NCBI GenBank assembly: GCA_007120615.1
Contig: SKNI01000268.1
Location: 1-14,535, forward strand
DNA from: Myxococcales bacterium
Lineage (GTDB): Bacteria > Myxococcota_A > Bradymonadia > Bradymonadales > Bradymonadaceae
DNA length: 14,535 nucleotides
Direction of reading: 5' to 3'
Shown here piece by piece: positions 1-6,247 of this stretch. Made by a program: the position numbers and the translations under genes. The notes below the pieces were generated by a model. That model saw nothing but the letters and a program-made list of their open reading frames with translations, did not search any database and was not told the DNA's origin. Position 1 is the stretch's first letter, and each line of letters begins with the position of its first letter.

Positions 1-713
1 AGTTGACCGCCCACTATTTTATGATCTCTTCGGTGTCGGTGGTGCTGAATCTGGGGGCAAACTTTCTCTTCTTGCGAGCCGTTCAGCTCTCTCCGCTGAG
101 TCTGACGACGCCCTATCTTGCGTTTACCCCTGTATTTTCGGCTTTGATCGCCCTGATCTTTCTGGGCCAGATTCCCAGCACCTTCGGCTGGCTGGGGATA
201 GGGATCGTGGCTGTGGGGGCTTTCTTTATGAATCCCGGCCGAGATGGAGACGGTCCGCTGCGGGCGCTGAAGGCATTGTGGTCGGAGCGAGGTAGTTTTT
301 ATATGTTGGTCGTCGCACTTCTGTGGGGCATCACACCGGCGCTCGATAAGACGGCCACCGATCTGTCCAATCCTTTATGGCATACAGCTTTTCTCGCCGC
401 CTCGGTGGGGGTGATCTTTGTGGCGATAGCCTGGGGCAGAGATAAATCGCTGGCACCACTGATCGCAGAGTTTCGGGCGATCCCGAAATTGCTATGTCTG
501 GCGGGCCTCTTTGCGGTGGGAGCGATGCTTCTGCAATTGTCCTCCTACGCCTATATCGACGTGGCCTATGTGGAGACCATCAAGCGCGGGGTGGGGGTGA
601 TCGGGGCCATCGCGGCGGGCTATTTCTTGTTCGGCGAGAGAGATATCGGGCGGCGCCTGCTGGGGGCGTTGGTCATGGTCATCGGAGTGGGAATGATCCT
701 GATGGCCGGGTAA
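1..713 (+). CDS. EamA/DMT-family inner-membrane transporter, 5'-truncated by the window edge
   Basis: The reading frame is open from the first complete codon (position 3) to TAA at 711-713, giving 236 residues. It consists almost entirely of hydrophobic segments. The first part contains the SPLSLTTPYLAFTP and LIFLGQIP stretches followed by a Gly-rich helix (GWLGIGIVAVGAFF), the usual end of a first EamA repeat. A second repeat begins near residue 97 (MLVVALLWGITPALDK) and ends in YFLFGERD and a terminal helix. Drug/metabolite transporters of this type have two such repeats, ten helices and about 280-300 residues, so the first two or so helices lie upstream of the window. The TTG at position 3 is therefore probably internal rather than a start. 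The family exports small metabolites or amino acids; the substrate cannot be told. It has about 2% lysine, unlike the downstream lipoproteins, and is separated from them by 158 nt, so it is probably an independent gene. Confidence 0.88.
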   Translation, partial: LTAHYFMISSVSVVLNLGANFLFLRAVQLSPLSLTTPYLAFTPVFSALIALIFLGQIPSTFGWLGIGIVAVGAFFMNPGRDGDGPLRALKALWSERGSFYMLVVALLWGITPALDKTATDLSNPLWHTAFLAASVGVIFVAIAWGRDKSLAPLIAEFRAIPKLLCLAGLFAVGAMLLQLSSYAYIDVAYVETIKRGVGVIGAIAAGYFLFGERDIGRRLLGALVMVIGVGMILMAG

Positions 714-871
714 TGGTTGCTTATCCCCATCCCTAATTCCGAGAATTCGGTTGTAATTCGACACCTTTGATCAGTATCTTTGTTGAAAGTAGCGGAATGT
801 TTCCAGAATTCGATATTCACAGGATGCATTGTTTCTCAATGACAAGCACTCATAAATCGTAAGAAGAAGAT
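714..871 (+). promoter_or_regulatory. Intergenic leader, probable promoter region of the lipoprotein array
   Basis: This AT-richer 158-nt gap is the longest in the window and precedes the first array gene. It contains a weak sigma70-like pair, TTGTAA (751-756) and TATCTT (775-780), with an 18-nt spacer and 4/6 matches at each box. The word AATTCG occurs three times (744-749, 755-760, 807-812), two of these as AGAATTCG (742-749, 805-812). A perfect 5-bp inverted repeat, CATTG-TTTCT-CAATG (827-841), lies about 20 nt before the purine-rich ribosome-binding stretch AAGAAGAAG (861-869). A promoter here is inferred from position; the individual boxes are weak and could be chance. Confidence 0.35.
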
Positions 872-3133
872 ATGAAAATGCCGGTACGAAGCCTATTTGT
901 TGCGCTCGCGAGCCTCGCCCTCCTCGCCTGTGGAGGAGAGGATAGCTCCGAGGCAGGAGAAGACCAGAATCAGTCCTCCGAGGTAGAAATCGTGGAATGC
1001 GGCGAGAATACCGTGGAAGTCAACGGGCAATGCGTGGCAGCCGTGGAGTGTGGAGAAGGGGAGACGGCGACCAACGACGGGCGCTGTGTCTACTCTGATT
1101 ATTGTGGTGACGGGACCAGCTTCAACCCTGGTCCCGGCCAGTGTGTGGCGGATGCCGATCTTTTATGCGGCGATCAGACCGTAGAGGAAGACGGCGAATG
1201 TGTCGCCGAGATCGTGATCACCTGCGGCGAAGGAACCATCGTCTCCGATGAGACCTGCCTGCCCACCGAAGAGGTTTGTGGGGACGGCACGGAGGTGGAC
1301 AACGAGCAGCTATGTCGTCCTGTAGACGACGTTTGCGGAGAGGGAACCACCTTTGATTTCTCTCGGAGGATCTGTGTACCACTCTCGTTTCTCGCCTGTG
1401 GCCCGGGGACGATGGAGCAAGATGAAAGCTGCATCTCGTCGAGAATCTTCTACGAGGAGTTGGCTGCTGACTTTGATGTGGACCTCAACGACTATAACGA
1501 GTCCGTCGAGATCACCCTCAAAGGGGTGGGGGAGCACTTCGTATTTATCGGCACCATTGAGGAGCCCGAGATCGATGGCGGGGACCTCTTGCCCAATGAT
1601 GATCACCTCCACTTTGACGCTGACGCCGGTCAGTGGATTCGAATCGGATTGTACTCCCTGGGGCTTCCCACTCCCGGATTTCTATTTTTCGACGACGAAG
1701 AATCCTTCACCAGGCTCAGTGACCTGGGAGGTGGTGTGGAGGTCGTCCGCGATGTCGTAATTCCCCGCGACGAGACCTTTTATCTGACGATCTCCAGCCT
1801 CGCGCAACTCCTGGGCGAGGTAGGCCCCGCAGGCGGAGACGACTGGGATTATGTGGGCTTTGTGGAAGTCTTGGAGGCCCCCGACGCCCGGCCTCTCGGT
1901 GATGACGAGGCATTAATAGGCGATATTCGAGAGCTCGTTGATAATTTCTACCTCGTCGAAGATCTCGAGCCCGACGCCTCGGTGGCGCTGATCTTTGAAA
2001 CCCTGCCGGAGAGCGCGGAGAGCGAGATTCAGCTCTGGCCTGACCCGGTCACCCTGGAGTCCACCCTGGAATTGAATGATGACACAGTGGTCTTTGACGC
2101 TCCGGGAGAGTCCTTCTATCTGCTCCTGGATCGGGTCCACGCTTTTGGGTCGGAGACCGCCTACCAGGGAGTCGCAAAGGTCGGCGCTCCCCTCGATGAT
2201 GGTGATACGGTAACCGAAGATGTCGAACTTGAAGCCGGAGAATATATCGGGCTCTTCCAATATAACCTGGAAGGTGTCGAACTCTCGGCGACCATAAGCG
2301 ACTCTGGAACCGTGGTTGCGGATACCGACGAGTTGGAGGTCTTCGATGCGTCCTCCGGCCAGGTCGGGCTCTACTGGTATGCAGCTTCCGACCAGACCGT
2401 AACGTTGACCTGGGAGAATACGACCGGCCAGGAACTGGATTTCTTCTCCACCGCTTATGAGGTCCATCAGGCCGACTTTCAGGGTGGTATCGACGGTGAT
2501 TCAGTTCAGTTCAGCACTGATCGGGAGCTCTCCAGAGGACATCGCCACTATGTGGAATTGGAGGTCAACGTCAGCCAGCAAACGATGCTCGGCTTTACCC
2601 TCGACGACTCGGGCGAAGGCCACCTGACCCTCTTTGACGAGAGTGGCCAACAACTGGCCGACGGAGAGGGATCGTTTGTTCGAGATTTGGAGAGCGGCTC
2701 TTATCTTCTGGCCGTGGACGCTCTCTCGCAGATGCCTTCGGGGTTTGAGGTGACCATCCGAGAGACCCGCTTCTTTTCGGCCAGTGAGACCGGCACATTT
2801 ATTGACTCTTTTTCGGAGACTTCCCTCCTTTTGAACATCTCCGCCGAATGCATCGTGGAGTCGCTGGAAATCTCGATTATAACCGATTCTCTCTGGCAAG
2901 ATGATACGACCATTGATCTCATCGCCCCGGACGAAACCGAGTACCGTCTGGTCGATCCCGGTTCTACCACTCGCGACCCGATCGACGTTACGTTCCCCTC
3001 CCCTGACTCACCGGTGGAGTCGCTGGACGGGCTCATCGGTCAATCGGGACAGGGGGACTGGGAGATTCGTTATACCTATGTGTGGAGTGACGACGGATAT
3101 GTGGATTGGAGTCTAGATATCCTGTGTGAATGA
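872..3133 (+). CDS. Lipoprotein A1: Cys-rich repeats, beta modules and C-terminal P-like domain
   Basis: 753 residues; ATG at 872 follows the purine run AAGAAGAAG, and the product starts directly with a classic signal peptide. The lipobox is L17-L18-A19-C20, followed by Gly-Gly and an acidic linker. Residues 43-187 hold eight two-cysteine units of the CGxGT...C type (16 Cys) with Cys-Cys steps 11,12,13,11,11,12,13,11. Residues about 208-640 form four beta-rich modules; turns such as FDADAGQWIRIGLYSLG and LESGSYLLAVDAL resemble PPC domains. Residues about 644-753 resemble a P/Homo B domain: DDTTIDLIAP, then LIGQSGQGDWEI and VDWSLDILC, bracketed by C660 and C752. Besides the signal peptide there are 18 Cys plus the lipid Cys, an even number fit for disulfides. 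Lysine is nearly absent (three). No catalytic domain is visible. It is the first gene of the array and the closest relative of A2. The molecular role is unknown; an outer-membrane, possibly surface, location is inferred. Confidence 0.9.
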   Translation: MKMPVRSLFVALASLALLACGGEDSSEAGEDQNQSSEVEIVECGENTVEVNGQCVAAVECGEGETATNDGRCVYSDYCGDGTSFNPGPGQCVADADLLCGDQTVEEDGECVAEIVITCGEGTIVSDETCLPTEEVCGDGTEVDNEQLCRPVDDVCGEGTTFDFSRRICVPLSFLACGPGTMEQDESCISSRIFYEELAADFDVDLNDYNESVEITLKGVGEHFVFIGTIEEPEIDGGDLLPNDDHLHFDADAGQWIRIGLYSLGLPTPGFLFFDDEESFTRLSDLGGGVEVVRDVVIPRDETFYLTISSLAQLLGEVGPAGGDDWDYVGFVEVLEAPDARPLGDDEALIGDIRELVDNFYLVEDLEPDASVALIFETLPESAESEIQLWPDPVTLESTLELNDDTVVFDAPGESFYLLLDRVHAFGSETAYQGVAKVGAPLDDGDTVTEDVELEAGEYIGLFQYNLEGVELSATISDSGTVVADTDELEVFDASSGQVGLYWYAASDQTVTLTWENTTGQELDFFSTAYEVHQADFQGGIDGDSVQFSTDRELSRGHRHYVELEVNVSQQTMLGFTLDDSGEGHLTLFDESGQQLADGEGSFVRDLESGSYLLAVDALSQMPSGFEVTIRETRFFSASETGTFIDSFSETSLLLNISAECIVESLEISIITDSLWQDDTTIDLIAPDETEYRLVDPGSTTRDPIDVTFPSPDSPVESLDGLIGQSGQGDWEIRYTYVWSDDGYVDWSLDILCE

Positions 3134-3176
3134 ACTGAGAAAACCCAAAGCCTTCTGTCTGTCGCGTTATATCGTT

Positions 3177-3180
3177 GGAG
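3177..3180 (+). promoter_or_regulatory. Ribosome-binding site that decides the start of B1
   Basis: GGAG sits 9 nt before ATG at 3190. A TTG at 3175 is also in frame, but it overlaps this GGAG and would add five residues (MEISR) ahead of a complete signal peptide. The ATG is therefore preferred, and it gives the same length (969) as B3. Confidence 0.7.
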
Positions 3181-3189
3181 ATTAGCCGA

Positions 3190-6099
3190 ATGAATTACCC
3201 GTCTAGAAAAGCCGCCTGGATCGCAGTCCTGACCTTATTCTTCTCCCTCGCTGCCTGTGGAGGAGATGATGCGACGGAGCCCGATTCCGATTCTGACTCC
3301 GGTCCCGATGAAGTGGGCACGCTGGAATGCGGCGCGGGGACAGTTTTGGCCGACGGAGAGTGCGTGGTCAGCGATTTTGACTGCGACGAGGGTCAGGTTC
3401 CCTTGCCATCCGGAGTGTGTCGAACCCGGGAGGAATATTGTGGATCGGGCTCCTCCTTCGACGCCCAGGCTGAGAAGTGCGTCTCCGACGCCGAGGTCAG
3501 TTGCGGCGAAGGCACGGTCGCAGTGGAAGGTCGCTGCGTGGTGGAAGGGGCCATGAGTTGTGGAGAAGGCACGGTTCTGGCCGACGGAGTGTGTCGAATC
3601 AGCGAAGAAGTCTGCGGTTCGGGTACCGCCTTAGACGAGATTCAGTGCGTCGTTGCTGAGGATGCCTGCGACGCCCACGCTCAATTCGACGTCATCGCCG
3701 GAGAGTGCGTAGATCTGATCGTCATCTCCTGTGGAGAGAATACCACGGAGATCAATAATCGCTGCGTCTCCACAGGCTCCTTCGCCGATGAGTTGGCCCA
3801 GGAGGCCGATCTGGACTATTCGGATGCCGAACGCAGGCTCAGCCCCGGCTCCGACCCCGGTGATCGGATTGTATTTACGGGCACCATGGACGGCTCCGGT
3901 GATCTGGTCCACATCTACCCCTTTGACGGAGTGGAAGGACAGTGGCTTTCGATCACGATTTATCCCCGGGGGATTCCGTCGGTGGGCTTTCGCCTCCAGC
4001 AGGTCGTCGGCTCCTGGCAGCGCCAGGTGTCAGCAGACCTCGCCAGTGTTCCCAGCCGCACGGTCGTCCCACCGTCCAGCGGAGATTACGATCTCGTCAT
4101 CGAAACCTCGGTCACCGGCGCCGGTGGTTCCTTCGGCAGCGATGATTGGCGATATGTGGGAGTCGTAGAAGTGATCGAGGCCCCCCAGGCTCAGCCCTGG
4201 GACCTCTTCGAAGAGACCACCGGTGGCAGCCTCAAGAGTACCGCCGCCAACTGGCTTGAGATCGAGCTCCAACAAGACGAGCAGGCCATCCTCCGGGTCG
4301 AAGACCTCGGCGTTGACATCGTCGGAGCCACCCTGAAAGTGTGGACCTCACCACAGGACTACTCCCAGAGATTCGCGCTGGAAGCAGGCTCCAGCTTCCT
4401 CGTAGAGACCACCGGTGCGCAAACAAATCTTTATCTTCACTTCGACGCAGAAGAGTTCCGCGGCCCGCGCACCAATTTCAATGTCAGCGCCGTGCAGACC
4501 ATCACATTATTGGCCGGAGAAACCAGCCAGGAGCTCATCTCGGCCGAAGCCGGAGAAGTCATCATGCTCTCTCATCGCTCCAGCGATGCAGAAACACTCA
4601 CCGGGCGGGTCTTTCTTGGCGACCAGCAACTCTATCTTAAAGAGGAGATCCTGGCCGATAACCGAAATTCCTATGACGGATATCAAACACGGCGAGAGTT
4701 TTTCTACGTCCAGGAGTCCGGCGATTATACAGTCGAATTCGAAAACACTTCCGGCGGTTCCATTGACGGATTCATCTCCACGACCACCACCACCGAATAT
4801 CTGGTGTTTGAACCGGACGGGGAGCAAGATTCCTCCTTTGAGACCACCCTCCCGGCGCAAGAATTAGAGAGAGGCGACTGGCGATTTATCGTCATCGACG
4901 CTCCCGGGCCCGTTCGAATTACCGGATCGGCAGAGGTCGAATCGGGAGACCCGGAGGTGACGATTTATGACAATACGGGCGCAGACTTCCTTGCCCGATT
5001 TAACTCCGTTGGCACCGTAGAGGACATCGATTTTATCCTTGAGCAAGAGGATATCTACATTATGGCCGTTCATCCCTTCTCTACCCTCGACGGTGGGATC
5101 ACCGTGGAGTTGGAGTCAACCCCCACGGTCACGCTGGCCCCCGGGGAGACGCAGTTCGTTGAGTTCGACGCCAATATCTTTGATATCTTCACCGCCGAGA
5201 TTTCGTTCGTCGACGGGAGCGCTCCCGACGTACGATTGTTCAATCCCGATGGGGCGATGGTCTTTGAATATCTCACGATCGACAAGGAACTCGACCTCCT
5301 GGAGTTGATTCCCGGAACCGGGGAATTTACTCTGGAGGTCACCAACTCCGGTGAAGAGAACACCCTGGGACTGACCACCGACTTCGATGTTGTAGCTCCC
5401 GTTGATGTGCTGAGTCCTCAGGGGGCGACCTCAGCTAACTACTTCAGAGAAAGTACACTCGCCGAAGGAGAACGAGAGTTCTTTCTTCTTCGCACGCAGG
5501 AGGAATTTGCCTTCCTCACCGAAGCTCTCTTCGATGATGAGGAAGAGGCTTCCCTGCGCCTGCTGGATATGAACTCCAAAACAACCGTGGCCAGCGCAAG
5601 CGATGCGGGCTCCACCAACATCCTGCGCTCCATGCTGCCGGAGGGAGTTTATCTCGTTGAGGTGGAAGCCCTCACCGAACTCGCCGAAGGCTACGAGTTC
5701 GACATTTACCTGGCAGAACTCCTCACCTATGAGACCTCGGGATCGATTCCGGAGGTGGCCGAGGATTCCCTCAATTTCTTGCCACTTACCGTCCCGGGAG
5801 CCTGCAACGCCGTAATGGCCATTGAGATTTATATCCTTACGGAACAAGGTTTTTACCGCGATGACACCACCATCGACCTCATCGCACCAAACGGAGACGA
5901 GTATCGAATCTTTAGCCCCCCATTCTTCGTCAATAGTTCGACGATTGATACAGTCTTTCCCACCGAGACCAATACCGTTGAATCTCTCGCGCCCCTGATC
6001 GGGGAGTCAGGGGCCGGAGAGTGGAACGTTCGTCTTCTATATGAATGGGGTAATGAACCCACCCTTCATCAGTGGAGCCTGACGGTGGTTTGTATCTGA
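3190..6099 (+). CDS. Lipoprotein B1: Cys-rich repeats, six beta modules and P-like domain
   Basis: 969 residues from ATG 3190. The signal peptide has R6-K7, a hydrophobic core, and lipobox L20-A21-A22-C23 followed by GGDD and a D/S-rich linker. Residues 47-192 carry eight two-Cys units; units 1 and 5 are nearly identical (CGAGTVLADGEC and CGEGTVLADGVC), while unit 7 has the variant CDAHAQFD. Six beta-rich modules follow (about 205-850). Modules 1, 2, 3 and 6 correspond to those of A1. Modules 4-5 (about 545-745, starting near FEPDGEQDSSF) are extra. The C-terminal P-like domain (about 850-969) contains DDTTIDLIAPNG, LIGESGAGEWNVR and HQWSLTVVC, with Cys at 872 and 968. This domain resembles that of A1 more than those of B2 and B3. 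Only 56 nt separate it from A1, so co-transcription is likely. About seven lysines in the whole protein. No enzymatic motif is recognised, so function is unknown. Confidence 0.9.
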   Translation: MNYPSRKAAWIAVLTLFFSLAACGGDDATEPDSDSDSGPDEVGTLECGAGTVLADGECVVSDFDCDEGQVPLPSGVCRTREEYCGSGSSFDAQAEKCVSDAEVSCGEGTVAVEGRCVVEGAMSCGEGTVLADGVCRISEEVCGSGTALDEIQCVVAEDACDAHAQFDVIAGECVDLIVISCGENTTEINNRCVSTGSFADELAQEADLDYSDAERRLSPGSDPGDRIVFTGTMDGSGDLVHIYPFDGVEGQWLSITIYPRGIPSVGFRLQQVVGSWQRQVSADLASVPSRTVVPPSSGDYDLVIETSVTGAGGSFGSDDWRYVGVVEVIEAPQAQPWDLFEETTGGSLKSTAANWLEIELQQDEQAILRVEDLGVDIVGATLKVWTSPQDYSQRFALEAGSSFLVETTGAQTNLYLHFDAEEFRGPRTNFNVSAVQTITLLAGETSQELISAEAGEVIMLSHRSSDAETLTGRVFLGDQQLYLKEEILADNRNSYDGYQTRREFFYVQESGDYTVEFENTSGGSIDGFISTTTTTEYLVFEPDGEQDSSFETTLPAQELERGDWRFIVIDAPGPVRITGSAEVESGDPEVTIYDNTGADFLARFNSVGTVEDIDFILEQEDIYIMAVHPFSTLDGGITVELESTPTVTLAPGETQFVEFDANIFDIFTAEISFVDGSAPDVRLFNPDGAMVFEYLTIDKELDLLELIPGTGEFTLEVTNSGEENTLGLTTDFDVVAPVDVLSPQGATSANYFRESTLAEGEREFFLLRTQEEFAFLTEALFDDEEEASLRLLDMNSKTTVASASDAGSTNILRSMLPEGVYLVEVEALTELAEGYEFDIYLAELLTYETSGSIPEVAEDSLNFLPLTVPGACNAVMAIEIYILTEQGFYRDDTTIDLIAPNGDEYRIFSPPFFVNSSTIDTVFPTETNTVESLAPLIGESGAGEWNVRLLYEWGNEPTLHQWSLTVVCI

Positions 6100-6121
6100 T
6101 TGAGCCTTTTGCTTCTCATTC

Positions 6122-6139
6122 GATAACGACTTCGTTATC
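6122..6139 (+). terminator. Small perfect hairpin in the B1-B2 gap, possible weak terminator or processing site
   Basis: GATAACG-ACTT-CGTTATC is a perfect 7-bp inverted repeat with a 4-nt loop, 22 nt after the stop of B1. It is followed by CTTCGCTCT rather than a run of T, so it is not a canonical intrinsic terminator. The gap from 6100 to 6247 (148 nt) is the widest inside the array, so transcription could be attenuated here and restarted for B2, but I see no convincing -35/-10 pair. Confidence 0.3.
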
Positions 6140-6247
6140 CTTCGCTCTACGGTTTCGATCATATAGCGAGCGTGTTATTCGTTCTGTCATGAGGCAGAAT
6201 CGCTCTTGAGGCCCTTGCTATTGTGATGATGTGTGGAGTGAATTCGG

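Noticed and set aside
783..817. TTGAAA (783-788) as a -35 box
   Set aside because: No acceptable -10 hexamer lies at 16-18 nt (GAATTC/AATTCG there); GATATT is 23 nt away.
998..1432. Regularly spaced similar words in the Cys domain as a possible CRISPR-like or DNA-level repeat
   Set aside because: The periodicity is at the protein level (Cys spacing), unit lengths vary and codons differ between units, and the region is in frame inside a gene.
2840..3133. P domain as evidence for a secreted protease
   Set aside because: No catalytic triad, zinc-binding HExxH or subtilisin motif is visible in any of the five proteins; the domain stands without a protease.
3175..3189. Upstream TTG start for B1
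   Set aside because: It overlaps the GGAG that is correctly spaced for ATG 3190, and it adds residues before a complete signal peptide.
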